From NCBI GenBank assembly GCA_036405135.1, contig DASWYF010000022.1, forward strand, positions 124,001 through 188,000: a stretch of 64,000 bases of DNA, in the 5' to 3' direction. How positions within the stretch are numbered: position 1 is the first letter of the stretch; the number at the start of each line of letters is the position of its first letter. The notes below the pieces were generated by a model. The model was given only the letters and a program-made list of their open reading frames with translations, was not told the origin of the DNA and ran no database searches. This DNA is from Verrucomicrobiia bacterium (GTDB lineage Bacteria > Verrucomicrobiota > Verrucomicrobiia > Limisphaerales > JAEYXS01). Shown here in pieces: positions 7,356 through 15,603 of the stretch. The translations under genes and the position numbers were made by a program.

Positions 7356-9632
7356 ATGCAGATGTACACAGATAAATTGCAAAAAATTGTCGCGTTGACA
7401 TTGTTGGCCTTGTCAGCGATCCAAGTTTCAGCGGCACCAGCTCAGCCCAAGGCGGAGTATCGCGAGCATATCCCATATCTGGCGGCGACGATCTCATCGG
7501 ATACGACTTCTTTAAAGGGTTTGGCCATCAAAGTGGGCACAACGAATGAGCCAGCGGCGATCTGTTTTGATACTGAACTGTTGCGTGTTTCTGCGGGATG
7601 GACGGGTGGTTTTGTGCAGGGCGTGAACATGATGTCGCGCGGGCAGTATCCGACGAATATCGGCAAGATCGTGTTCTCGAGTGATGCGATTCCGGGTTGG
7701 GTGGTGGATGGGAAATTTGGCGACCCGCGCAAAGACCCGCATGGGCCGTTGCCGAAGAGCGTAGCGCATTATCGGGGATTATATCTGAATGAATCAGTGC
7801 CGGTGATGGCTTACACCGTGGCGAATGCGGAAGTGCTGGAGCAGGTCAAAAGCACAGATAGTCTGTTCACTCGTACGCTGGAGGTATCGGCTCATACAGT
7901 TCCGTTTCATGTGTTAGTGGCGCGGGTGAAGGAGAAGCCGTCCATCACGCAGGCAGAAACGATGAAGCTGGCGGAATCAGGTTTTGATGTCTGGTGTGAT
8001 GGCTTGGGTGTAGCCACGAAGTGGGAAGTGCGGGATGGTCATTTGTATCTGGTTTTGCCAGCAGCAAAAAACACACAGAATGTCTCTGTCAGTATTGGGA
8101 AAATTGAACAACGCGTGGCGGTCAAAGCCGTGACGTCCTTGAAGCCGCTGACACAGGGAGGACCTGCGCGTTGGCCGCAGACAGTCACAGTCAAAGGTCT
8201 GTCGGGCCTCAACAACAGTGCCTACACGGTGGATACTATTCCCGTCCCTTTCGAGAATTCCTATCAGGCGGACATGCTTTTGGCGGGTGTGGACTTTTTC
8301 AGTGATGGTCGCGCCGCTGTGTGTACGTTTCATGGCGATGTGTGGATCGTGTCCGGCCTGGACGACAAATTGCAGAATGTGACGTGGAAGCGTTACGCGG
8401 CGGGCATGTATCACGCACTCGGACTCAAGATCGTGAATGACACGGTGTATGTCTTAGGCCGCGATCAGATCACGCGCTTGCATGACTTGAACAAGGATGG
8501 TGAAGCGGATTTCTACGAAAACTTCAATAATGACATGCTCATCACGAAGAATTTCCATGAGTTCGCGCTCGATCTGCATACGGATGCGAAGGGAAATTTT
8601 TATTTCGCGAAAGCAGGTCCGGTGAACAATGGTGGACGCGGTTTCATGGAGATTTTGCCGCATCACGGCACGTTAATGCGTGTCTCGAAGGACGGTAGTA
8701 AATTGGATGTCGTCGCGACTGGTCTGCGTGCGCCTAATGGCATCGGCGTGGGACCGAATGGTGAGATCACCAGTGGCGATAACGAAGGTACCTGGACGCC
8801 GCGTTGCCGGTTGAACTGGATCAAGGAAGGCGGCTTCTACGGCGTGGTGGATCTGGCGCACAAGACGCCGTTGCCGACCGATTATGACCGTCCATTATGC
8901 TGGTTCCCGAAAGAAGTGGATAACTCCAGCGGCGGTCAGGTGTGGGTGACGAGTGATAAATGGGGACCGCTGAAGGGCGAGTTGCTGCACACAGCTTACG
9001 GCACTTGCTCGCTTTATCTCGTCTTGAAGGAAGAGGTGAACGGACTGATGCAGGGCGGGGTGGTGAAGCTGCCGTTGAGCTTTGAAAGCGGAATCATGCG
9101 GGCGCGATTCAGCCCCAAGGATGGGCAGCTTTATCTCGTGGGCATGAAGGGCTGGCAGACGAGCGCGGGCAAGAACGGTTGTTTTCAACGCGTTCGTTAC
9201 ACGGGCAAACCCTTGAACCTGCCGCGCCAGTTGCATGCGGTTAAAGGTGGACTGGTGATGGAGTTCAGTGACGCACTGGATAAAGAACTGGCCAACGACC
9301 TGGAAAACTATTCGCTCCGGCAGTGGAATTACGTGTGGTCAGCATCGTATGGTTCGCCTGAGGTTTCAGCGAGGAGCAGCACGGCTTTGAAGCCGGGTGA
9401 CAAGGGTGGCACGGAATGGACGAAAGAGCAGATGATGATCAAAGAGCATGACACTCTCGTGATCAAATCGGCCAAGCTCTCCGCCGATGGCAAGACAGTG
9501 TTTTTGGAGATACCGGAATTGCATCCAGCCATGCAGGTGCATCTGCGCTACAATCTGGAGACGGCAGAAGGAGCCGTGCTAAGACAGGAGATTTTCCACA
9601 CAATCCATCACTTGGGGGCGGCAAGAAATTAA
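7356..9632 (+). CDS. Secreted DUF6797 / sugar-dehydrogenase-like beta-propeller protein
   Basis: The 758-residue protein has a signal peptide (hydrophobic IVALTLLALSAIQVSA, about residues 11-26). An N-terminal region (about 35-280, SAGWTGGFVQG, FGDPRKDPHGPLP) matches the DUF6797 type found in Verrucomicrobiota and Planctomycetota. A propeller follows (about 290-640: FHGDVWIVSGLD, YVLGRDQITRLHDLNKDGEADFYENF, GLRAPNGIGVGPNGEITSGDN), of the kind seen in PVC membrane-bound dehydrogenases. A C-terminal beta domain follows. It is probably periplasmic and oxidises or binds a sugar-like compound, but the substrate is unknown; the usual attached cytochrome domain is absent. The first codons (ATGCAGATGTACACAGATA) look like CACAGAT repeat DNA, so the start (ATG 7356 or 7362, or TTG 7377) is uncertain. 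Confidence 0.75.
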   Translation: MQMYTDKLQKIVALTLLALSAIQVSAAPAQPKAEYREHIPYLAATISSDTTSLKGLAIKVGTTNEPAAICFDTELLRVSAGWTGGFVQGVNMMSRGQYPTNIGKIVFSSDAIPGWVVDGKFGDPRKDPHGPLPKSVAHYRGLYLNESVPVMAYTVANAEVLEQVKSTDSLFTRTLEVSAHTVPFHVLVARVKEKPSITQAETMKLAESGFDVWCDGLGVATKWEVRDGHLYLVLPAAKNTQNVSVSIGKIEQRVAVKAVTSLKPLTQGGPARWPQTVTVKGLSGLNNSAYTVDTIPVPFENSYQADMLLAGVDFFSDGRAAVCTFHGDVWIVSGLDDKLQNVTWKRYAAGMYHALGLKIVNDTVYVLGRDQITRLHDLNKDGEADFYENFNNDMLITKNFHEFALDLHTDAKGNFYFAKAGPVNNGGRGFMEILPHHGTLMRVSKDGSKLDVVATGLRAPNGIGVGPNGEITSGDNEGTWTPRCRLNWIKEGGFYGVVDLAHKTPLPTDYDRPLCWFPKEVDNSSGGQVWVTSDKWGPLKGELLHTAYGTCSLYLVLKEEVNGLMQGGVVKLPLSFESGIMRARFSPKDGQLYLVGMKGWQTSAGKNGCFQRVRYTGKPLNLPRQLHAVKGGLVMEFSDALDKELANDLENYSLRQWNYVWSASYGSPEVSARSSTALKPGDKGGTEWTKEQMMIKEHDTLVIKSAKLSADGKTVFLEIPELHPAMQVHLRYNLETAEGAVLRQEIFHTIHHLGAARN

Positions 9633-9732
9633 GTGGACAGCAAAGGATTGTGAAACGACATTAGATGGGCAGCAAAAGCCCTAAAACAGCGGTATTGTAT
9701 TCACAAAGGATAAGCGGGGAAACGAGGTGCTT

Positions 9733-10032
9733 ATGATAAAAGATACGATCGCAAGAATCGAAGCCCAGATACAGAACTCGACGTCTCTCACCCCTGAGCG
9801 GCGCGAAGAGTTGAATGAATTGTTGGATACTTTGAAAGCTGAGGTCAATCAGTTGACCGATAGCGGCAAGAGTATTGTTTCCAGAACAGTCGAGACGGGT
9901 GATGCTCCTGAATTGCTGCAGAGTTCTCTGGATGATCTGACCCAGTCCGCTGCCAAATTCGAGAAATCCCATCCCCGACTGTTTCAGGCGGCGCAGTCCA
10001 TCACGAATACACTGTCGAATATTGGGATTTGA
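9733..10032 (+). CDS. DUF4404 family protein
   Basis: A 99-residue, mostly helical, cytoplasmic protein with the DUF4404 layout: an initial helix MIKDTIARIEAQIQN, LTPERREELNELLDTLKAEV, a middle linker, and the closing HPRLFQAAQSITNTLSNIGI, where the final SNIGI tail is the family hallmark. Function of the family is unknown. ATG 9733 is preferred, with AACGAGG just upstream as a weak ribosome site; GTG 9727 in frame is the alternative. A dispersed inverted repeat starts immediately after the stop codon. Confidence 0.7.
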   Translation: MIKDTIARIEAQIQNSTSLTPERREELNELLDTLKAEVNQLTDSGKSIVSRTVETGDAPELLQSSLDDLTQSAAKFEKSHPRLFQAAQSITNTLSNIGI

Positions 10033-10033
10033 G

Positions 10034-10150
10034 GAAATGACCAATGCCTAAATCCGAATGCCCAAGGAATGACAAATGTCCAATGACCCATTTGCGTCAT
10101 TAGTCATTGCTCATTCCTTCGTCATTGATGCTTGGTCATTCGTCATTTTT
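10034..10150. repeat. Head-to-head pair of a dispersed AATGACC/TCATT repeat
   Basis: The left arm (10034-10088, AATGACCAATGCC...CCAAGGAATGACAAATG...) is matched in inverse orientation by the right arm (10095-10147, CGTCATTAGTCATT...TCATTCCTTCGTCATT...GGTCATTCGTCATT). They form one long imperfect palindrome. The same unit occurs at 26505-26677. The rest of the spacer to 10271 shows no gene. Confidence 0.7.
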
Positions 10151-10271
10151 TTTCAGGTCAGATCTTCTTCTTGTCAGCTACGCCTGCGAGATTGTCCGCA
10201 GACGTATCTTTTTCTTGTTTCACGCGACGGATGGTTTGCCTATGGTGCTGCGCTATCTGTTTTAGCTGTAA

Positions 10272-11495
10272 ATGAAGAAGCCGTCTTTGCTGGTCATCTT
10301 TTTGACCGTTTTTATCGACCTCATCGGGTTTGGTGTGATCCTGCCGTTGTTGCCGCTGTATAGCGACAAATTAGGGGCGCATGGGCTCGTCATCGGTCTG
10401 ATTTTTTCCTCCTACTCGTTCATGCAGTTCCTGTTCGCGCCTTCTTGGGGAAGGTTGTCGGACCGGATCGGGCGTCGGCCAGTTTTGCTGGTCAGTACTT
10501 TTGGTTCGGCTGCTTCTTACGCGATCTTTGCGGTCGGCTCGGGGATGGAAGGAAATGCAGCGTTGTGGGTGATCGCCCTGTCCCGTTTGTTTGCAGGCGT
10601 TTGTGGGGCGAACATTTCGGTGGCCCAAGCGTATATCGCCGACATCACTCCACCTGAAGATCGCTCGAAGCGGATGGGACTTATCGGCATGGCGTTCGGA
10701 CTTGGCTTTGTGCTGGGACCGGCGCTGGGCGCATTCAGCCTGGCGAGCTTTGGTGTTTCGGGGCCAGGATGGGTGGCATCGGCTCTTTGCTTCGGCAATT
10801 TTCTGATGGCCTTGGCGCGTTTGCCGGAAAGCCGGAAACCGGACAGTGAGGCCGCTCCGCAACGCCCACGTTGGGCCCAGTGGTTGCATACCATGAATCA
10901 GCCCAAGGTGGGCATGCTCATCTGGCTGTTCTTCCTCGCGACGTTCGCCTTCACTTGTTTTGAAACGACCTTGGGATTGCTCATCAGCAAGACGTTCAAT
11001 TTCAACGTGGGCAATCCGGATGACGAGAAGAAGATCGGCTACCTCTTTGCTTATTGCGGCATCATCGGTGCGATGGTGCAAGGCGGGGGCATCGGCCGGG
11101 CGGTGAAGAAAATGGGTGAGCCGCTGCTGGTGACGGTGAGCATGGTGCTGACCGCGTTGAGCCTGATAATGCTGCCGTTGGTGAAGACTTGGCCGCTGAT
11201 GCTGTTCGCACTGGCGTTGTTGGCGATCGGTTCCAGCTTGGCCCGGGCGCCGATCTTCGGCCTGATCTCACGGCTGACTTCGGCGAATGAGCAAGGGGCG
11301 ACGCTAGGTGTGGCGCAGAGCTTTGGCAGTCTGGCGCGCATTGTGGGGCCTATCTTCGCGGCGGGCCTGTTTCATTATGGTCCGGCCATTCCTTATCTGT
11401 CCTGCGCGTTCATCGCTTTGATTGCGGGATTGATCGCCTGGAAGAAGTTGCACGGCACTGTGCCCCTTCCTGAAGCGATGCCAACGAAGGTTTGA
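10272..11495 (+). CDS. MFS drug/metabolite exporter (TetA-like)
   Basis: A 407-residue major facilitator with about 12 hydrophobic segments. The first helix holds LTVFIDLIGFGVILPLLPLY (the D-x-x-GFG pattern of the DHA1 TetA-like group), followed by motif A GRLSDRIGRRPVLLV (about residues 60-74), FAGVCGANISVAQAYIAD, and motif C in helix 5 GMAFGLGFVLGPALG. It should export a small molecule by proton antiport at the inner membrane; the substrate is not evident. The start at ATG 10272 precedes the first helix by three lysine/proline residues. It lies 15 bases before the HAD-Nudix fusion gene, suggesting co-transcription. Confidence 0.9.
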   Translation: MKKPSLLVIFLTVFIDLIGFGVILPLLPLYSDKLGAHGLVIGLIFSSYSFMQFLFAPSWGRLSDRIGRRPVLLVSTFGSAASYAIFAVGSGMEGNAALWVIALSRLFAGVCGANISVAQAYIADITPPEDRSKRMGLIGMAFGLGFVLGPALGAFSLASFGVSGPGWVASALCFGNFLMALARLPESRKPDSEAAPQRPRWAQWLHTMNQPKVGMLIWLFFLATFAFTCFETTLGLLISKTFNFNVGNPDDEKKIGYLFAYCGIIGAMVQGGGIGRAVKKMGEPLLVTVSMVLTALSLIMLPLVKTWPLMLFALALLAIGSSLARAPIFGLISRLTSANEQGATLGVAQSFGSLARIVGPIFAAGLFHYGPAIPYLSCAFIALIAGLIAWKKLHGTVPLPEAMPTKV

Positions 11496-11510
11496 TCGTC
11501 GAGTCATCCA

Positions 11511-12581
11511 GTGTCTGTGATACGCAACATCATCTTTGACTGGTCGGGCACATTGGTGAATGACCTGCCAGCGGTGTGGCAGGCGACGAATCATGTGTTC
11601 CGTCAGGCGGGTGTGGCGGAGATTTCTCTGGAAACATTCCGTGCAGAGTTCGTGCTGCCGTTCAAAGGTTTCTACGATCGATACGTGCCGCACATCTCCA
11701 TCGCGCAACTGGAGTCATGGTATCACGCGCGATTCAATGAAGTGCAGGACTCTGTGGAGGAGCTGACACATGCGCGCGAATTCTTGGAGTTTTGCCGCAA
11801 GGAAAAGATACGAACGTTTGCGCTTAGTACGATTCATCCAGACCATTTCCGCGAGCAGACAAAGAAGAACGGTTTCGATAAGTATCTGGATCATCCTTAC
11901 GTGGGCATTTGGGACAAGCGCACGCGTATCAAGGAGATCATCGCAGAACATGGGCTGAATCCATTGGAGACATTGTTCATCGGGGACATGCAGCATGATG
12001 TGGAGACGGCTCGCCATGGTGGCATCTGGTCTTGTGCGGTGCTGACGGGGTTCAATCGTTTGTCACAATTGCGGGAGAGCAAACCTGATCTGATCGTGGA
12101 GCATTTAGGCGAATTGCAAGGTTTGCTGAAACGAAATGATCTGAGGTTTGTCAAACAGTCAGAGCAAAAAACGGTTGGTCATATGCCCATTGCTACGGTC
12201 GGGGCCTTGATTTTCAATGATGCGGGCAAGGTGCTAATGGTGCGGACGCATAAGTGGTCGGATCTTTGGGGGATTCCCGGCGGTAAAATCAAATGGGGTG
12301 AGACCTCTGAGGAGGCTTTGAGACGGGAGTTGCTGGAAGAGACTAACCTGACAGTGGAAGACGTCCAGTTTGTATTGGTGCAGGACTGCATCCACTCCAC
12401 TGAATTTTACCGGGATGCACACTTTATTTTGCTGAATTACACGTGTCGCAGCCGAGGGGCACAGATGGTGAGGTTGAATGAGGAGGCTGAAGAATGGCGC
12501 TGGGTAACATTAGCTGAAGCCATGAAATTGCCTTTGAACGTGCCGACTGTAAATTTTTTGAAAAAAGTGCAAAACTTTTGA
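11511..12581 (+). CDS. Fusion of a HAD-like hydrolase and a Nudix hydrolase
   Basis: The 356-residue protein joins two enzymes. The HAD part (about 1-215) has motif I FDWSGTLVND with nucleophile Asp10, motif II ALSTIHPD, a Lys near DKRTRIKEII, and motif IV IGDMQHD (Asp159, Asp163). The Nudix part (about 220-356) has the box starting GKIKWGE near residue 258 and ending RELLEETNL, in which the usual G near the end is N. In HAD motif I the second Asp is Ser12, a change also known in non-phosphatase members, so phosphatase activity is uncertain. GTG 11511 (or GTG 11517) starts it, 15 bases after the exporter gene. It lies 64 bases before folB; a role in dihydroneopterin phosphate processing is an inference. 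Confidence 0.88.
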   Translation: MSVIRNIIFDWSGTLVNDLPAVWQATNHVFRQAGVAEISLETFRAEFVLPFKGFYDRYVPHISIAQLESWYHARFNEVQDSVEELTHAREFLEFCRKEKIRTFALSTIHPDHFREQTKKNGFDKYLDHPYVGIWDKRTRIKEIIAEHGLNPLETLFIGDMQHDVETARHGGIWSCAVLTGFNRLSQLRESKPDLIVEHLGELQGLLKRNDLRFVKQSEQKTVGHMPIATVGALIFNDAGKVLMVRTHKWSDLWGIPGGKIKWGETSEEALRRELLEETNLTVEDVQFVLVQDCIHSTEFYRDAHFILLNYTCRSRGAQMVRLNEEAEEWRWVTLAEAMKLPLNVPTVNFLKKVQNF

Positions 12582-12645
12582 CGGACGGCAGTGTTAGCAA
12601 CGTCGGGCAATAATTCCCAGGTCCTTTATCGCTGAGGTTTAGCAC

Positions 12646-12996
12646 ATGGACATCATTACTATCTCTGATTTGGTTGTATTCTATCATGTAGGCGTGCCTG
12701 ATGATGAGCGGGCGAAACCCCAAAGGCTTTTGCTGACGGTGGAGATGGAGACAGACTTCACCACCTGCGCCAGCACGGATGACATAGAGAAGACGGTAGA
12801 TTATTACTCAGTCTCGCGCCGTTTGCTCAAGATGGGGGAGGGGCGGAGCTGGAGATTGATCGAGGCGTTGGCGGTCGAGGTGGCGGAATCGCTTATACGT
12901 GATTACTCGCTGAAAGGGGTGACGGTGGAGGTGAAGAAATTTATTTTGCCGGAGACGCGGTATGTCTCAGTCAAGACGCACCGCACGCACGCCTAA
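12646..12996 (+). CDS. folB: Dihydroneopterin aldolase
   Basis: A 116-residue FolB of normal length. The family pattern is clear: MDIITISDLVVFYHVGVPDDERAKPQ (with Gly-x-x-x-x-Glu), LLLTVEMETDF, TVDYYSVSRRL with the conserved Tyr, LIEALAVEVAESLI with the Glu, and VTVEVKKFILPE with the catalytic Lys. It cleaves 7,8-dihydroneopterin to 6-hydroxymethyl-dihydropterin and glycolaldehyde in folate synthesis and acts as a ring-shaped oligomer. It follows the HAD-Nudix fusion on the same strand and converges on the subtilase gene, with 17 bases between stops. Confidence 0.93.
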   Translation: MDIITISDLVVFYHVGVPDDERAKPQRLLLTVEMETDFTTCASTDDIEKTVDYYSVSRRLLKMGEGRSWRLIEALAVEVAESLIRDYSLKGVTVEVKKFILPETRYVSVKTHRTHA

Positions 12997-13013
12997 GTAT
13001 CGGCGCGGTGGAA

Positions 13014-14402
13014 TCATTTCTTAGGCCACAGCTGGCTGAGTTTTTGGCGGATCTGGTCTGCTGTTGCCTTGTTCGACTTCAAAATGGAAGCCACGCCGGA
13101 AGCGGTGGCGGTGGCGGATGAAGTGCCGCTGATAACGTAATTTTTGCCGTTATAGGTGACGATGGAGGATCCTGGAGCCACGACATCTACGAACTCCCCA
13201 TAGTTCGCATAGGAAGCGATCTCACCATTGCGGTTTGCAGCCGAGACGGCGATCACCTGGTTGTAGGCGGCCGGGTAAGTGGCGGAATCGGTGTGTTCGT
13301 TGCCAGCAGCGCCGAGGAAGAGGACGCCTTGAGCTGAACTGTTGGCAATCAAGGTTTCCAGATAACCCGCCGTGGTGGGGCTGCCCAGGCTCATGTTGAT
13401 GATGGTCGCTCCATTCTTCACAGCGAGGTAGATACCGTTGGCGAGGTCGAAAGTGGAGGAGTTGGCGTTAGCGCCAAAAACGTCGACCGGAAGAATCTTG
13501 GTGGTGCTGGAGCCGCCCTCACTCGCGGCGGACATGGCCCGCAGGATGGTATCCGCCATGCTGGTGCCGTGGAGCAGGCCAGCCTTGAGATCAGGGGCAC
13601 CGGCGGCATAGATGGCTTTTAGCAAAAAATCATTCATATTGCCGCTGAGCGGTTGGACAGCGGTGTCCACCAAACCGATGACGAGACCATTTCCTCCCGA
13701 GGCCGCAGTAGGATTAAGGGAGAAGGGCAGGGATGATGAAGTGCCGGCGACTACGGGTGAATCCGGGCGGGCGATGGTGTAATTGTATTCCACAGCTTTG
13801 ACTTCGGGGAAGTTTGCCAGTTGAGTTTTGGCGAAATCCGCTTTTTCCTGGTCATCGAACCGGAGGCGGTAGAGACCCAACTCCGGTATGGCGCCGACCA
13901 CCTTGGCCCCGTAACGGGCTGCGATGGAGTTGATATCCGTGCCAGGTTTCACGGAAACGATGAGTTCGTTACCGATACGGGTGATCTCCGCGGCCAGTTC
14001 TTCTTCCGTGATGGGCTTGATGGCGCGAATGGCGTTTTGCGCCTTAGTCTTAAAAATGAGGAGTTTGGTGGTTGAGTCTGGTTCGCGAACGACGGCGTAA
14101 TTGATGCCCTGGAGCATCCGGCTGAGGGCTTCGCGCACCGTCTGATCCTGAAACTTGACGGACACGGTGATGTCACTGCCCGGCTCCACAAAGACCTGCC
14201 ATTTACTGACTTTGGCGATCTCCTTCATCAGACGGTCCAGTTTCCAGTCATCGACTGAGGCAGATACCTTGTTTTCCGTTTCCTTCCAAACCAAAGGAGA
14301 GGGCGATTTGCTTTCCTTGCTGCTGGTGGGAGACACTGGGGCGGCAGCTGGGGGTGAAATTAGCACCGTGAAGAGGAGCAGGATGGCGATGACTTGGCGC
14401 AT
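13014..14402 (-). CDS. Secreted subtilisin-like protease with an STN-like N-terminal domain
   Basis: A 462-residue S8 peptidase. A signal peptide (VIAILLLFTVLISPPAAA, residues 4-21) is followed by a small domain (about 38-120: SVDDWKLDRLMKEIAKVSKW, VSVKFQDQTVREALSRML) with the look of an STN/secretin N-terminal fold. A propeptide-like segment follows (about 145-212: IVSVKPGTD, VEYNY), then the catalytic domain from about 238 with Asp246 (GLVDTA), His278 (LHGTSMA), oxyanion Asn368 (AAGNE) and Ser428 (SGTSSATA). All triad residues are present. The STN-like domain ahead of a subtilase is unusual. Alone on the minus strand, it converges with folB and diverges from the FAH-family gene. Confidence 0.88.
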   Translation of the reverse strand: MRQVIAILLLFTVLISPPAAAPVSPTSSKESKSPSPLVWKETENKVSASVDDWKLDRLMKEIAKVSKWQVFVEPGSDITVSVKFQDQTVREALSRMLQGINYAVVREPDSTTKLLIFKTKAQNAIRAIKPITEEELAAEITRIGNELIVSVKPGTDINSIAARYGAKVVGAIPELGLYRLRFDDQEKADFAKTQLANFPEVKAVEYNYTIARPDSPVVAGTSSSLPFSLNPTAASGGNGLVIGLVDTAVQPLSGNMNDFLLKAIYAAGAPDLKAGLLHGTSMADTILRAMSAASEGGSSTTKILPVDVFGANANSSTFDLANGIYLAVKNGATIINMSLGSPTTAGYLETLIANSSAQGVLFLGAAGNEHTDSATYPAAYNQVIAVSAANRNGEIASYANYGEFVDVVAPGSSIVTYNGKNYVISGTSSATATASGVASILKSNKATADQIRQKLSQLWPKK

Positions 14403-14632
14403 AATTTCAGTGACAATCTACTTTAGACTAAACCCCTTTGCCACCAAAAGGTTGCGCCCGAAGTGGCAGGTTTGTCCGTTGGGTGGGCAAATTCTAGCCG
14501 GGCGCGTTTCATGAGGTAATCCTTTGTACCATAAGGGCTTGGCGGGGGTGTGATCGGGTTGTTGAAGTGGTCGTTCCTGACTTTCGACTTGCTGTTTGTC
14601 AATACTTTTTGATAGAAAAACCAAACAATTAT
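14403..14632. promoter_or_regulatory. Divergent promoter region between the subtilase and FAH genes
   Basis: These 230 bases separate two divergently transcribed genes, so promoters for both should lie here. A candidate for the plus-strand gene is TTGCTG (14590-14595) followed by TAGAAA 18 bases on. For the minus strand, the reverse strand carries TTTAGTCTAAAG near 14421-14432. Neither is a strong match. No gene is seen. Confidence 0.35.
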
Positions 14633-15388
14633 ATGGCAGCCATCGGCCGATTTCAAAAGGGTGACGAAATCTTTTACGCAAAAGTTGTCGACGGAGAGCT
14701 GTTCCGTCTGAAGGGTGATGTCTTTGGTTCGCCCTCCTACTCGAAGAAGCCGATGCCATTTAAGGGCGTTAAAACCCTCACGCCCGTAGCACCTTCCAAG
14801 ATCATCGCCGTAGGGCTGAACTACGCCGATCACGCTCGTGAGACGGGCAAGGCGCTGCCGAAAGAACCGCTTTTCTGGCTGAAGGCTCCGACCTCTTTGA
14901 TTCCTGATGGGGCGAAGATCGAGGTGCCTTTTGCCAATCACCGCACGGATTTCGAATCCGAGCTGGCCATCGTTATCGGACGTCGCGTCCGCAACGTAAC
15001 TCCGGCAGCGGCGGCACGTTACATCTTTGGTTATACTGCTGCCCAAGACATCAGCGATCGTACCATCCAGAATGCGGAAGGCGAGCGGACGCGCGCCAAG
15101 TCTTTCGACACATTTACGCCCCTTGGGCCATACGTGGAAACGAAAATCGACCCGCATGATCTGACCATCCAGCTTTTCCAAAACGGCCAATTGCGTCAGA
15201 ACTCCAATACGAGCCAGTTGATCTTCAATTGCTTCGATCTGGTGAGCTTTATTTCCACGAATATGACCCTCCTTCCGGGTGACGTCATCCTGACGGGCAC
15301 ACCTAGCGGTGTGGGACCGATTGAGTCGGGGGATCGCTTGGAAGTGCGTATCCAAGGGCTCGCGCCGTTGGTGAACACCGTGAAATAG
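14633..15388 (+). CDS. Fumarylacetoacetate hydrolase family protein
   Basis: The 251-residue protein has the FAH C-terminal fold: an N-terminal cap (1-60), then IIAVGLNYADHARETG, PLFWLKAPTSLI, the metal-binding DFESELAIVIGR (Glu-x-Glu with an earlier Glu/Asp), GYTAAQDISDRTIQ, KSFDTFTPLGPYV and GDVILTGTPSGVGPI. Members hydrolyse or decarboxylate beta-diketo acids with Mg2+ (for example 2-hydroxyhepta-2,4-diene-1,7-dioate isomerases or oxaloacetate decarboxylases); the substrate is not evident. ATG 14633 starts immediately ahead of the cap. An in-frame GTG at 14567 would add 22 residues not typical for the family. The toxin-antitoxin pair follows on the same strand. Confidence 0.9.
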   Translation: MAAIGRFQKGDEIFYAKVVDGELFRLKGDVFGSPSYSKKPMPFKGVKTLTPVAPSKIIAVGLNYADHARETGKALPKEPLFWLKAPTSLIPDGAKIEVPFANHRTDFESELAIVIGRRVRNVTPAAAARYIFGYTAAQDISDRTIQNAEGERTRAKSFDTFTPLGPYVETKIDPHDLTIQLFQNGQLRQNSNTSQLIFNCFDLVSFISTNMTLLPGDVILTGTPSGVGPIESGDRLEVRIQGLAPLVNTVK

Positions 15389-15397
15389 GCCTTGATT

Positions 15398-15418
15398 CCT
15401 CGGACTACGCAGTCGAGG
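15398..15418 (+). terminator. Bulged hairpin after the FAH-family gene
   Basis: CCTC-G-GACT-ACGC-AGTC-GAGG forms an 8-bp stem with one bulged base and a 4-base loop, ten bases after the stop codon. No T tract follows, so it may protect the mRNA end or be another dispersed hairpin. Confidence 0.35.
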
Positions 15419-15426
15419 TTGCTGCT

Positions 15427-15603
15427 GTGAAAGTGAAGAGTGCCAAAACGAAAACGAGTCCCAAGATCGATTGGGACAAACTTTCGGAAGAAATCCGTCA
15501 GGAAGGCAACAAATTGACGGACGAGGAACGCCGCAAGTATCGGGATCAAGCCCTTCGTATCATCTACAGTTCTGATGCAACGCCCCACGCTAGTCGCGGT
15601 TGA
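15427..15603 (+). CDS. Small putative antitoxin overlapping the PIN-domain gene
   Basis: A 58-residue frame starts at GTG 15427 (VKVKSAKTKTSPKIDWDKL...) and stops at TGA 15601-15603. It is basic at the N-terminus and then helical and charged (LSEEIRQEG, LTDEERRKYRDQALRIIY). It overlaps the start of the PIN-domain gene by 29 bases in another frame, the usual order of VapBC-like pairs (antitoxin first, overlapping). No family is recognised. Size, charge, position and the tight overlap support the call; a non-coding explanation is less likely because the helix pattern is coherent through the frame. Confidence 0.6.
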   Translation: MKVKSAKTKTSPKIDWDKLSEEIRQEGNKLTDEERRKYRDQALRIIYSSDATPHASRG

